DNA from: Saururus chinensis
Taxonomy: Eukaryota > Streptophyta > Magnoliopsida > Piperales > Saururaceae
Direction of reading: 5' to 3'
DNA: 64,000 nt
Assembly: GCA_035235625.1 (NCBI GenBank)
Contig: CP141141.1
Location: forward strand, 4,578,968-4,642,967
This document shows, piece after piece, positions 1 through 12,294 of this stretch. Position numbers and translations under genes: made by a program. Within the stretch, counting starts at the first letter, position 1. Each line of letters opens with the position of its first letter. The notes below the pieces were generated by a model. That model searched no databases, was not told the DNA's origin, and worked only from the letters and a program-made list of their open reading frames with translations.

Positions 1-149
1 AAATCGTGTTAGATTTGCTGAAATTATGCTAGACTTGCATGAGTAGTGCAAGAATTGTTTGATTAGCACTTGTTTTTAATTATCTTGCTTTTGTTAGATA
101 AAGTACTCTCTTTTCTTGTATTAGATAGTTTGATCTTTCTCTTACTTGT

Positions 150-1800
150 ATGATCATGTTAAAGTCAAATAATAGCATGGCTATGCATGGTGACTTACGA
201 AATCCCATGAACCGACCTTCCTATTCGAAGGTCAAAGCTTTTCCTATTGGAAAAACCGTCTTTATTAAAGCCTTAGATGGTGATGCATGGAAAGTTGTGA
301 TTAAGGGTTGCAGTCCGCCAATGACCAAGGATTAGGAAGGGAATCAAATTCTGAAAGATGAGTGTGATTGGGAAGGGAATTAGCATAGGTTGATTTCTAA
401 TTGTACCTCCACTAAGGTAGGGACAAACTTGTGAAGTATAATCAGGTTCAAAACTATTAAGATCTTTAGGCTTCAAATGTTTGCATCATAATTTGAAAAG
501 ACAATGATGGGAGAAGAAGAAACTATGTCTGAGTATTATGCGAAGATTTTAGACATTGTTAATGCTTGTGATCAACTAGGTGAATCAATAGCTGGCCATT
601 TAGTTGTAGAGAAAATCCTTAGGTCCCTTTCTTATAAATTTTAAGTCAAAGTTGCAACCATCAATGAATCAAAGAAAAATTGATAGGAACTCGTAGGGAA
701 CTTAAGAATCTTCGAGATGTAAAAAGAATCTTATGATCAAAAGAGGGAATTTTTAAAGAAAGGTAATGGGAAACAAATAGCTCTAAAAGTATGTAAGAAG
801 ATGTCCAAGAGAACTCAAGCATTAAAAACCAATAAGAATTTGAGGAGGATGAAAGTGACAATAAAGAATTAGTCTTATTGGATAAAAAATACAAAAAATT
901 CTTAAAAACTTAAACTTTAAGGGTGACATAAAAGGACAATCTTCAGGAAGAGGAAAATAAGGTGAGAAGATAGATGACAAGCCTAACAAACCTAAGAAAA
1001 AGAACAAAACATGAAATATTTTGATTGTGGAAAACTAAGACACTTTTCTACTAATTGTCCTAGCCTATAATCTGATAGTTCTTTTCATGATAGACCTAGA
1101 AAGTTTAGGGTCAAGATAGAAAGAAAAAGGGGAATTTCTTTCAAACCACCTTTTCTAATGATAGTTCATGTGAGGAATAAGAATTATGTAATTATATTGC
1201 CTTCCATGCAAATGTGAAGGAAGTTGGTTTGTCTGAAGGGTCTTCTGAGTCAAACTGTATGGATTTGAGCTCATATTCTTCTTCTAACAAAGAATCATAC
1301 AATAACTAGAGGAACTTGATTTAACAAGTCATGCTCTATACTAAGAAAACAAGAAAGCCTGAGAGAGAGTTGAAAAAGAAGGATGAAAAACTTGAACTTG
1401 CCTCTCAAGAGTTAAACAAGTTGCATGAGTTGAACAAGGAATTGGTGAGTGACCTCAAGGCTAATCTTGCGAATAAACAAGAGAGATCTAGTTCTCTCAA
1501 TAGAGAACTTATGTCCTCTAAAGAGGAGCTAGACACTTTCAAAACTGGGAGAAAATCCTTGGAGACCATGATTAGCATTGGTTAAATAGATAGGAAGGGC
1601 TTCGGTTTTAAGGCTTCAATGCACACACCAATAGTCATACCTACTACCTTTGGAAAGCAAATGAGAATCATCACACCCCTAAGGTAGTGCCCAACCCACA
1701 AAAGCCTAGAGGAGGGAGAGTGTATAAATTGAAATCTGGTTTTGTGGGAGTATATGATATTTGTCATAGAGACTCATACGAGGTTTGAATGCCCTAACAA
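150..1800 (+). pseudogene. Ty1/copia gag relic
   Basis: Decayed capsid (gag) region of a copia-type LTR retrotransposon. An opening segment at 200-330 reads FIKALDGDAWKVVIKG, the usual start of plant copia gag proteins. At about 505-720 a UBN2-type segment reads ETMSEYYAKILDIVNACDQL and then EKILRSL, interrupted by stops. At 1010-1063 there is a zinc knuckle, YFDCGKLRHFSTNC, in which the first cysteine of the CCHC pattern is now tyrosine. At 1331-1585 a lysine/glutamate-rich coiled-coil stretch ends in RKSLETMISIG, typical of the gag-protease linker. Several frameshifts and stops make it non-functional. No integrase, reverse transcriptase or RNase H follows, so the pol region was deleted or lies outside the window. 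The orientation matches the LTRs at 5180-8192. Family assignment is by recognised motifs. Confidence 0.75.
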
Positions 1801-3679
1801 TCTCCCTCACAAGCCGTCTTAATAGAGAGGTGAAGAGAACACCTATACATGCAAACCCTAGGTTACCCCACCAACTGTAATCTCATAATATGAAGAGAGC
1901 ATGACTAAAGAAGATTGATCTTCAATTTTTGAAAGATCAAATTAGGAGGGTAAGTAAGATGCCCTTAGATTGTCTTAGCATAGATGGCTAGGCTAAGCTA
2001 AAGAGGCAAAAATCTCAACTTAGAGATCAAAAGAGCATTCTTAGACATTAGTTAACTAAGAGTTAAAATTCTAGTAGAACCTTAGTGATCTAGGGTTCAA
2101 TCGCTAAAAATTCTATGTAATGAGTCTTAAGGTTTGTACACATTTTTTTAAAAAAAATTGTCCTTGTAAAGAAAATGGGGAATAGCTACCTACTTAGGTT
2201 GGCTAAGGGCAATGTTAAGCTTTCATCCACATGAGACAAAAAACAATGACATATAAAAATTGAAAATATTCATGCAAATTGAGATGATTTAAAAAGAGCC
2301 AAGCCCTAGAAAAATGATTGAGGAATAATATCATAACTCAGAAAATAAAAGCAAAGGAAAAAGATTCTGATCTTATAATTGTTCTTTTTAGAAGAATTGA
2401 TGTACATGAATTTTAGTTGAAGTAAGTAAAAAATGACAGCTTTGTCTTTACTAGAGTTAAGATAAATTTATCTCTTTTGAATAAGAAAGACTTTTAGAGA
2501 TTCATAGGTGAAAGAGACAAGGGTTAAAACATTGGTGGTTTTTTTCAAAAATTAATAAGATAAACTTAAAATGTTAGAATAAATTATTTAAGATTGAAAA
2601 TCACGAACCAATGGAGCAAACTAATCTAAGGCAAGGTATACATAACCATAATTCTATGGATGCATTTAGTTTAATGGTCAATGAAATTTAACAAGAGAGC
2701 TCCATGTTAGTTGTTTTTTTATCTTTTATTTTTCTTTTGAGTTCTGGAGACCAAATCGAAGCGATTTCAATTGAAATGATTATTTTTTGTTTTTAGAATT
2801 TATTGAAATTTTTTTTTTGGAATTTAAAAAAATAAAAAAATTCAAAAGCAATTGATCGTACTAATCAATATCAATCGCACTTATTTAGCTCATACCTAAA
2901 TGAACATTTTAAAAATGGTTGACACTTCATTTTTGGATAGTTATATTCCTACACTACATTCTCTACACCCATAGGCCTTAACCACTTATGATTGCGTAGG
3001 AAACAGTGAATCTCATATTGTCAGGTAGGACCTACGTTCCCTATCCAATCAAAAGTTGTATAAGGCCTATGGTACGGAGAAAATGGAGTATGAATATCAT
3101 TTTCCTTCATTTATCCTTCTAGACACTTGCGGAAGCACTAGCGAGGAGGTGAACGATAATTTTAGGTGGATTTTCTTGATTTTATGCAAGCATTTCATGT
3201 TGATTTGAGATTCTACTTGCAGATGAGGTAAGGCTCAAACCTCAAATTTTTAATTTTGAGAGTTTTTGAAGATTTTTTCAATGAATTTGAACTAGTAAGA
3301 TTGTTTACATAGCTAGATCTCCATTCTTTTCATATTTTACGCAATTTCATCCATAAAAACTCAAGTTTTCAACAACTTTTACTTTGGGTTTTTTTGAAAT
3401 AAATGCCCAAATTTGGGGATTATGAAATTTGTGACTTTCTGATTCAAATTGATAGTAGTTGTAGTTATAAAAATTATTTAATTTATTGAGAACTATCATA
3501 TAATAAATTTTGGGATAAATTGGGACACATTTTTGCTAGGGATATTTTGGGTATTTAAAAATTGGACTAATTTTCTTAATTTTTAAATTTTAAAAAAATT
3601 TCTAGGAATTTTAATTTCTTTTTTTTTTGCCTAATCTTAGTCTTAGCCCTAGAATTTAATTATGTTTGTCAAATTTAGA
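1801..3679. other. Non-coding, probably retrotransposon-derived
   Basis: AT-rich DNA with stops in all frames and no recognisable domain. It lies between the gag relic and the next transposon-like reading frame, in an element on the plus strand, so it is probably decayed internal sequence of that element. Confidence 0.4.
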
Positions 3680-4640
3680 TGGGTTAGAGTAAGAAGAGCA
3701 TTTCCAAGGGGAAGAAGCTTGTTCGAGCCCCTGAGCAGTCTAGTAGTTCATCTCATGAACCAAAGAAGGATAGACATATACGCTTTGAATGTTTAGTTCT
3801 CCATATGCCTCTATAACCCACGATGGATTGGATATATGATAGAGCACATTGGGTCACCCACTTCTCTACCTCTCAAATCCTCATATATCCACGTCCTATT
3901 CAACACTGATATTCATCTATGAGAGAGGAGCGCAAGCAGACCCTCATCGAAGTGGTTAGCAGGACGACTATCACCATTACTCCTGACACCATAGTGATTG
4001 CTATTGCAGTAGAGCGCTTGGATATACGCTATCTAACTTTTGTCAAATATGAGTTTCCTGATGATAGCATGATTACTAGACATTTGACTGGGATGGAGAG
4101 AGGACATCTGCTAGATACATCCATTAAGTCTCATACAATGACTTCAAACTTTCACCTCTTGCATGTCACCATATATTTTGACTTATGGAGCACATGGAAG
4201 GATCAAGTAGATCGAATGATGGCCCAAATATTATACTTACGGTCAAAGCCTAAGGTTGAGCTAGATTTGCCCTCCATTATATATGGTTGGACCATGACAT
4301 TTCTTCGTGGACACATGCATGAGATGTTGCCTTACCACCACATTCTATTGAGAATAATTCAGGCACAATGTGTTGAGATGTTTGTATAGAGCCTACTATG
4401 ACATATGTTTTCTCACACTAGGGTGAGAGCAGAGGATTCGCAAGAGAATGTACACATGTTCAATGTAGAGGATCAGAGACTAGCACAAAGGAGGAGATCT
4501 AATGTAGATAATTCATGATCAACTTCGTATGCAAAGTCGATGGTTGTTTTTCATAAGCTTTTGGGTTGACTTGATCAGTTAGTGGAGTCATTTGTCAGTG
4601 GTCATACTATTCAGATGTAGAGACTGAAGCTAAGCGGGAT
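3680..4640 (+). pseudogene. Transposon-like reading frame, unrecognised
   Basis: A reading frame is open at 3919-4389 (156 codons) and flanking sequence continues in a similar style (about 3700-3900 with stops; 4390-4640 with stops). The protein is rich in His, Arg and Thr, with phrases such as LDIRYLTFVKYEFPDD and GWTMTFLRGHMHEMLPYHH. The layout loosely recalls the 'putative plant transposon protein' family found inside plant retroelements, but I cannot identify it firmly. It lies between a gag relic and two polypurine-tract/LTR units on the same strand, so it is more likely an additional ORF of the retroelement than a host gene. Confidence 0.4.
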
Positions 4641-5166
4641 GACAAAGATCCAAATTATGCTGAGTCTTGATGATTTTATGTTTCATTTTGATGTATTTCT
4701 TGTTAAAACTTTGTTCATTTCATGATATGTACTCTTTTGCTTACATTTATGTATTATGAAGTTGATGTGGGTTTAACAAGAAGTTATTTTGAGACATGTG
4801 TAAATTAATGTTTATTTTTTTCACATCTATATGATTGATTACTTGACTTATGTGTTTCATTGAGTATTTGTTGTCATTTTGGATTCACTTTTTGACTATT
4901 TTAGACAAAAAGGAGGAGACAATATTATGGAAAATCAAGTACTTTACATCATATGTAATTGAGCATTATTATGCAAATCTATTTTATTTAAGTGTGAAGG
5001 TTAAGTACAGGTTGAAGGCTTTTCAAGATCAAGTCCAAATTGTCTTAGTTGAGTCTTAGGAGTTTTAAGTATTTCTTTTTGTATAAGTGAAAGTCAATGC
5101 ACTAAATTGTCAATGAGTTGTACCTTTTGATTTTTCATAACTTGTTGTGTTTTGTCATGAAATAGC

Positions 5167-5179
5167 CAAAGGGGGAAAT
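5167..5179 (+). promoter_or_regulatory. Polypurine tract, copy 1
   Basis: CCAAAGGGGGAAA lies immediately before the TG that starts the LTR at 5180. This is the expected position of the plus-strand primer of an LTR retrotransposon and is typical of SIRE/Maximus-like copia elements. Confidence 0.65.
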
Positions 5180-6564
5180 GATAAAACATATGAGTCATGA
5201 ATTGTAATTAACTAATTTTTATGAACAAAACTATGTCAAAATCCTATGTACATTTTTAGTCTTAAGGTTTGATGAGATTAATGTTGTGATTCAACAGGCT
5301 TTAGAATTGACAGATGTAAAAAATAGGAACAAACAAGTTCTGAAAGTTCAAGGTTGAAGCCTGAATTGAGTGTATGCTTCAAGGTAAATTTACACACACA
5401 CACATACATAAAACACTTAGGTTTTCAATGAAATAATCTTAAAGTGTTTTTGAGTGTCTCATAGAGAAACGGTGAAAGAAATCACAAATACAATTCAGAG
5501 ATCGATTGGTTGTGAACATACTATGTAAATGGATTGATTAGTTAATGAAAGATTTTGAGATTTTCTAACCGAATACACAATCGATCAATCAGTTGACTAA
5601 GAGATCAATCGCTTTGAGCTTGGGTCATCATAGTAACATGGAACGATTGATTGCCTTGTAAAACAATCAATCGTTTAATGAAACAATTGCCAAGTTTAGG
5701 ATTCTAGAATGGAGTTATACTAAACTTGGGCCTAGGCATGGACAAAATTGAAGAGTAGAAAAGTAATTTCTGAGGAGAAAAAAAAATAAGAGCAATGAGA
5801 GCCAAGTATTTTCCTTGTTCACCATGGATTTGAGAGAGAATTCTTATTGGTGAGAGATCGTTGATTCTAATGAATTAAAAAGGAGTGATTACATAATGCA
5901 TCACACACAAAAGGAGTTGCTGAGAAGTTTTTCATCAAGGAGTGTTGAAGAAGCTCAAAAGGGAGTTCAACAACCAAGGAGGAAGTCTTTGATTAAGCAT
6001 ATAGAAAAAGGCAAAGACAGAACATGAAAAGATAAACTTGAAGGGTTTGAGTGAGAAGAAACTTGAAGGCCAATAACAAAATGACTGAACAAGAAAAAGG
6101 GTTTTCTTGTGGGTCGAATCGAGGTTGGTTTGTTTGGTCTTGTAAGATCTTTTTGTCTAGTACGTTGATTTAGCTTTTTATCGTTGTTGTGGTTTTTCAC
6201 CCACTTTGGGATTCCGTATTAAATCCTTGCGTGATGATGCTTGCATCTTTTTATGTGGTTGATTGATTGAAGGATCCATATTAGGATTGTGCATAAAACT
6301 TAGTTTTTGTTTCCGCTATATAAAAATCTTGCGCAAAGTGGCCATATATCATAGTATTTATGTGTGATGATTGCATGCATGTTTTTATGTAGTTGATTGA
6401 TTAATTATTCCATATTATGATTGCACATAGAACTTAGTTTTGTTTCTGCTATATAAAAATCTTGCGCAAAGATGCCACATCTCGTAATCTTTACCTTCCT
6501 AAGATAATCGGACTATGGGTACTATGGTGATCCACGAGATTAGTAGACGAATATTAAACTCACA
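5180..6564 (+). mobile_element. Copia LTR, copy 1 (about 1.39 kb)
   Basis: Begins TGATAAAACATATGAG just after a polypurine tract and ends ATATTAAACTCACA. The starting TGA is probably a decayed TGT. It aligns along its length with the LTR at 6897-8192: both share CTTCAAGGTTGAAG, AAAACACTTAG, TTTGAGAGA and the closing ATATTAAACTC. Divergence and many indels indicate old age. It carries an internal 133-bp tandem duplication at about 6229-6480. Confidence 0.65.
6229..6480. repeat. 133-bp tandem duplication inside LTR copy 1
   Basis: Two similar units, each holding CTATATAAAAATCTTGCGC (at 6316 and 6449, period 133) after a shared TTTTTATGTGGTTGATTGATT-like segment. The second LTR copy does not show this doubling, so it arose after the two copies separated. 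Confidence 0.7.
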
Positions 6565-6882
6565 ATATGTGCTTTATTGTATGATTTATATGGTTTTGGA
6601 TTCACTTTCTGACTATTTTAGACAAAAAGTGAGAGAAACATTATAAAAATCAATGAGAATGTCATACTTCATAATTAATTGAATGGTGTTGTGCTAATCA
6701 ATTTTTGTTAAATTGTGTAGGCTAAGTGCATGTTCAAAGATTTTCAAAATCATTTCCAAATGATCTTAGTTGAGTCTTAGTGTCAAGTATATGTTTTGTA
6801 CAAGTGAAAGTCAATGCACTAAATTGTCAAAGAATTGTAATTTTTTATTTTCATAACTTGTAGATTTTTGTCACGAAATAGC

Positions 6883-6896
6883 CAAAGGGGGGACAT
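6883..6896 (+). promoter_or_regulatory. Polypurine tract, copy 2
   Basis: CAAAGGGGGGACAT directly precedes the TGTTAG start of the second LTR copy. The preceding 300 bases (from about 6595) repeat the sequence before copy 1 (from about 4875), so the tail, polypurine tract and LTR were duplicated together. Confidence 0.65.
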
Positions 6897-8192
6897 TGTT
6901 AGAATATATTGGGATTTGTCTTGTAATTGTCTAAATTTTGATGATTAAAAAAATATCCAATTGTGATCAAATTTAGGTTTAAAATTAATTGACTTGAAAA
7001 ATATGAGCTGACTAGTTCTAAAACTTCAAGGTTGAAGACTGAACATAGTGTTTTGATTCAAGGTAAATTTTACATATAGTCACATGCACAAAACACTTAG
7101 ATTTTAATTAGAAAAATCTTAAGAAGTGCTTTTAAATATTTTGAACAAAAATGGAGAAAAATCACAAATGTGTTTAAGCGATCATTTGATTCGGAACATT
7201 CTTAGTGGAAATGATCGATCGGGTATGGATGTTCTGGGGATTTTTAACAAAAGGCAAATGATCAAATAGTTGAATGAAAGATCGATCGGTTTGTGTATTC
7301 GTCCATCATAGTAACCTAAACGGTAGATTTCATGTTTAAAGGATCGATCGGCTTGAGAGAAGAGGATTACAGTACCTTAATCGATAGTTCGTTTGATTCA
7401 AAGGATATATTGATTGATTGTCTAGATTCAAATGGAATAGAGAACAATAGATTGCCTTGTGAAACAATTGATTGATTTGTGAAATAGTTTCCTAGTTTAG
7501 GCAATCTGGAATGAATCCCTCTCCAACTAGAAGACTATATAAGCGCTAGCTTTGGACAAAATAACATAGGAGAAAACAATTTTTAAGATAGAAAAATTGA
7601 GTGCTTTAAGAGAATAGTTTTTCCCTAAATCACTTATGATTTGAGAGAAAATTAATAGAGGTGAAAGGCTTTGGTTCATAGTTTCTTTATGAATTAAAGT
7701 TTGAGTTATTCACATACATTATAACACAAAAAAGGTGTTCAAAGAATATCTTCACAAGGGAGTTAAAAGAATCTCTATATTAACAATAAAAAAGGAGTTT
7801 TGATTGAAGTGCTTTGGAGAAGACAAAAGACAACCTTGAAGGGAGAAAGCTTCAAGGATCAAGGTGGAGACTTAAGGTCAATAACTTCACAAAGAAAAAG
7901 TTTCTTGTGTTAGATAGAGGTTAGTAGCTTGGGTCTTGTAAGTTCTAATTCTTAGTACATTGATTTTAGATGGTTAGTGGCTATTCGAGGTTTTTTCCCA
8001 TATTGGGTTTCCACATAAAATTCTTGTGTCATGGTGATTGCATGCTTATTTAATGGTAGTAATTTAGTTTTTATTGCTTCATAATTCTGTAAAATTGAGG
8101 TCATATCTAGTAGTTCGTTGCTTAAGAAATTAAGTAGTTGGATCATAGGCGATGTGGTGATCTTCTAGGGTGATGGATATTAAACTCTCACA
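6897..8192 (+). mobile_element. Copia LTR, copy 2 (about 1.3 kb)
   Basis: Begins TGTTAGAATATATTGGG after a polypurine tract and ends ATATTAAACTCTCACA. It is a diverged partner of 5180-6564 in the same orientation. The unit starting near 4875 (TTTGGATTCACTTT) recurs near 6595, so about 1.6-1.7 kb of tail plus LTR is present twice head to tail. No 5' LTR or primer-binding site is inside the window for this element. Confidence 0.65.
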
Positions 8193-8199
8193 TGTCATC

Positions 8200-9095
8200 T
8201 TCTATACAACTCCCAAGGAACACCATTTTAGCTTGTTCTCCCACCTTTACGCTACATCTCCTACCTCGAGCCTCTTTCACCTTCACACTGTGGTGCCCTC
8301 TCTACAGAAGAAGAGACCTCCACCCCTTTGGCAATAGCAATGGAGGTAGTATTTCCACACTCCATTGCCCTCCACCTCCTATTTTATGGTTGTGTTCTTT
8401 GCAGACCTCTCCCTTCTCTGGCCCTACCATTCTTTATTATGAAATCATCCACAATTCCTCTCTTTGACACTCGACAGAAGGCAATTCGGCTCCAACACCA
8501 ATTTCCCCATCTCATTCAACTTCTTTGACTCTAACAACAATGAAAACAACAAAAGGCTAGTCGACCTATCAATTCTCCCCCTGCAATACAATCCCTTCAA
8601 CAAGAAGCTTGTCATCCAGGAGCCTGACAACCCCAAGGACCAGCAAAAGGTCTTCCACCAGCTTTGCCCCATCGGGCTCATGTTTAGCACCATCAAGATG
8701 TTTGACATATTGTCTAAGGACAGCCTTACCCATGAGGCCTTGTCCTCTTCTCTCATATCAAGGAAAAGGGATCCATGCCCGACGTGGTGGCCCATACCGC
8801 CGTCATCGAGGCCTACTCCAATGTCGGTCACAACAAAGGGGCCCTCAAGTCCTACTTGCGGATGCTCTTCTCCGAGGTGAAGCCCAATGCCTACACCTAC
8901 TCCGTACTGATTAAGAGTTTACCCCGAGATGTGAAATTGGGGGATGCTAAGAAGTATCTTATGAAGATGATGGGCACGGGGATGTACGTGGTGGTGTTTG
9001 AGGCATATGTGAAGGGGGAGAATGCAAAGCAGGGGAAGGAGCTATTGGAGAAGATGAAGGACATGGGCTTTGTGCCCTACGTGCTGTTAAGTAAT
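8200..9095 (+). pseudogene. PPR protein pseudogene (At4g38150-like)
   Basis: Remains of a short pentatricopeptide-repeat gene. The frame at 8464-8740 gives KMFDILSKDSLTHEAL; after a frameshift near 8740 the coding sense continues in another frame as MPDVVAHTAVIEAYSNVG, NAYTYSVLIKSL, GDAKKYLMKMMGTGM and ELLEKMKDMGFVPY, ending near 9090. These are helix-turn-helix PPR units of the small P-class type I associate with Arabidopsis At4g38150; the exact orthologue is from memory. The reading frame is broken, the C-terminus is replaced by AT-rich repeat, and the 5' side abuts the end of a copia LTR at 8192. No intron is visible, so either a retrocopy or a truncated intronless gene is possible. Confidence 0.7.
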
Positions 9096-9181
9096 TTTAA
9101 CAATTGTGTTAACCTAAAAACATTTTAACAACAATGCTAATAAATTTTGACAATGGTGTTAAATCATTTTAACAGCAGTGT
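9096..9181. repeat. Degenerate AACA/TGTT-type repeat, left part
   Basis: A loose array of units such as TTTTAACAACAATG and TTTGACAATGGTGTTAAA. The same pattern resumes right of the solo LTR at 15989-16290, so the LTR inserted into this array. Confidence 0.65.
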
Positions 9182-9559
9182 TGTAAGATCCGGTAATTCT
9201 TATTTTCCAATTGGCTTATTTGTAGTTGACTTATAGAAATTTAAGGAGTTTGACCCTTTAGCCTTACTAGTTATATAACTCTGTGAATAATTTGAATCTA
9301 GGGATGAGATTACATGGTTAGAGTCTAGATAGAAAGATCTTTGAAATGCCACCAATAATACGTAAATCGGAGTTCGGATGAGTGAAATATGCCTAGTTGA
9401 AGTTGTACTAGATGCATTGTACTCAATTACCCGATTTAAACCTAAAATTAGGCCTTTTACTTAGCCTTTAGTGCCCATTTAAAGTGAGCTATGAGAATAG
9501 TAGTTTAAGGGCCAATTTAGGTGGCCTAAGCTTTGTTTAGTAGCCCAATCCCCACTGTC

Positions 9560-9567
9560 TATAAATA
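9560..9567 (+). promoter_or_regulatory. TATA box of the solo LTR
   Basis: TATAAATA about 380 bases into the LTR, the usual U3 position, on the same strand as the inferred element. It supports plus orientation. Confidence 0.5.
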
Positions 9568-11147
9568 GGTCATAAGAGTCTTAATTAGAGAGTTTTAGAG
9601 TTTTTTAGATTTGGCTGAGAATTTGTGGTGGCCTAGCCTCCCTCAAGGTGAGTAATTGGATTATTTTATCCTTAATCCTTTTATACTTTATGGAGAATTG
9701 AAAGTTCTTCATGCTTAATTATAATTCTCATGCCTTCTTCTTTCAAAACCTCTAAATTTTTCTTATTTCATGAACCCAAGAACCCTTGTTTTGATGTAAA
9801 ACCTTGTGCTTCATAGTTAGGAGTCATTACACTCAATGAAGCACTTGAAATTATATGGTGATTATAGTTATAAGCCTCTAGTTGGTAAATATTATATTTA
9901 ATGCCTAGATCTAATGAAAAACCTTAATTTTTTTATAATAAAGATATTTGGATTTAGGAAGATTTGAGGAGTTTCTTTGCCCTAGAGGTGAAGGGTTATT
10001 GCTTAATGAGGTTTTACTTATATTAAACTCGTGTTGTAGGTAAAATCATGTTATTGAATAATGAATATGACTTGAATCATTTTTAGTCTCTATTTTGGAT
10101 TCATGACTATGTTTCAGATACTTTTACTTTGAATTTTACCATCAAAATTTGTTGAAAATATATTAGCATGTCTGGATCATATTCCTAATTTTTTAGATTT
10201 TTCTAGTATATTATGTATTTATTATATTTTTTTGGTATATATTCTCTACAATAAAAGAGTTCTCTGTATTCGTATTTAAAAGCATGTGTAGGGATGAAAA
10301 CTTATGATTTTTGGGTACTTCTTTTTCTAATGGGTTAACATACGTGTTATTAGCATTCTATAAAAATTTTAAGTTGTTTAGAGCATGTTAAGTTAATGGC
10401 AAAGTTGTAAATTTGTAGGTCAACAGTTCTTACTAAACTATATAGTCTCATTACTTAATTAACAAAAAATATTTTTGTACTTATTTTTATATGATTTATT
10501 TATATTATAATTAAGACTGTGATGTAGGTTTTTGTAAATTTTTACATTGATTGGAGTTTATTTGATATTTTTCTTAAAATGTATAAGTTACTTGCTCCAA
10601 TTATGCTAAAATATCTACTTAAACTAGCATGAGAATAAATAAGATATTGTATTGTTGATTGTTCTACTTTAGTACTTTTAGTATGTTTAACTTTATTAAG
10701 GATATGTGTGCATATATCTAATGCATATATCTAAGGTTAATTTAGCAAATCCATGTTTCATGCATGTCTTAGTACATATATTTTATCTATTGAATTATGT
10801 ATTACATAAGATAGTTTCATTACTTAGAGTTGCACATGTAGTCATGTCTATAATTCATTGCATTGTGAAAATGATTTGTAAACTATGGATTAATAGTGAA
10901 TAGTCGAGGTTTCTATAGTTGCTCGATTAGTCCCATCGAAAGTTTATCAAATTTGTTTTATGTCTAAAAGTGTAGGTTTACTTCCAATGGACAAGGTTAC
11001 AATCGAATGGACAAGTTTATTCCTCCCCCGAGCTGTGATGATTAAGATTATTTATTTATTGAGACTTTTGGAGTTTGCTCTAGGCTAGTCATGGCCATTG
11101 TGCACTTGTGTGACCAGGGATTTCTAGTATTTTCCGGTATTTGGGAT

Positions 11148-11181
11148 GTCAGGTGACAGGTGACAGGTGACAGGTGACAGG
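11148..11181. repeat. 7-bp microsatellite (GTGACAG)n
   Basis: About five head-to-tail copies of a GTGACAG-like heptamer inside the solo LTR. Confidence 0.9.
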
Positions 11182-11799
11182 CAACATATGATTGGTAATA
11201 GATTTTAATTAGTTGCACTGTTTATTATCTTGTGATGACTTTTGATATTCATTTACATCGGATTGTCATGTAATACTTTTGTGATTGAATTGCTAGGATT
11301 TATTTGCACAGGTATTTGTGTAAAGACTTTGCTTTTAATAGACTCATGTGTTAGGGTGTTAATACAAGTGTTTTCAAATCCTTACTAAGTTTATACTCAC
11401 CCTTTCTTGTTTTTGGAATCCTTCAGAATCCCATATGTGATGGTGTCACGTAAGTGCTCATGACAGCTTGTTTTGTGAGCAGAATGATAGTTGAGGAGCA
11501 ATTGAGGGTGGGATTACAATTTACTAAGGGATAATTAGTAGGAAATAAATGAAGAGACATTATAAAACTTTATATTACTTGATAGTGTTTCATTTCTAGT
11601 TAGTAGTTTCTTTTCTTTAGTTTGAGTCATATCTTTATGTCATTGCATTGTAACTCTTGGTAGATGGATGTTTAATCATAGTTACGATAAAAGTAGTTAA
11701 ATTTCTTTTTTACATTATTCTCTGGATTGTTTCTAAGCAAAGCGATGGCTCAACTGTGCAATTCCGATTTAATTCATGCACTATAACAAAAAAGACTAT

Positions 11800-12290
11800 T
11801 AGCGACACTTATAAGTGTCGCTAGTAATAATATAAGCGTCACTAATGACTATTAACAACGCTTATAAACCATCGTTACTTACATCGCTAAAAAACAAGTC
11901 GCTATTGATCATTAGCGACGCCTACGGAATGCGCCTCTAATAGTGCACATTAGTGACATTAATACATACGTCGCTAATAATTTTAGTATTAATGACGCAT
12001 ACTAAAGCGTCACTAATAGTAAAATTATTAGCGACGCATAATAATAAAGTGTCGCTAATACTTGATTATTAGCAACGCTTTCCTATACATCTCTAATATA
12101 ATAAATTATTTTAAAAAAATAAATAAAACTTATTAGCGTCGCTAATAAAAAAATTATTTTTTTAAAAAAACCTTGTTAATAAAAAAACATATTTAAAAAA
12201 AATATTTTTATGTATTAGTGACGCTAATACATAAAAAAAGTCTTTAGCGACAATTTTATAAGCATCGCTAAAAACTTTAGAAAAATTTAA
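11800..12290. repeat. Left subterminal palindrome array of the CACTA element
   Basis: Repeated units of the form TTAGCGACRCTTAT...AAGTGTCGCTAA, spaced about 50-70 bases, with many C-to-T/G-to-A decayed copies. Each unit is itself an inverted repeat. The same motifs occupy the right end. Confidence 0.9.
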
Positions 12291-12294
12291 AAAG

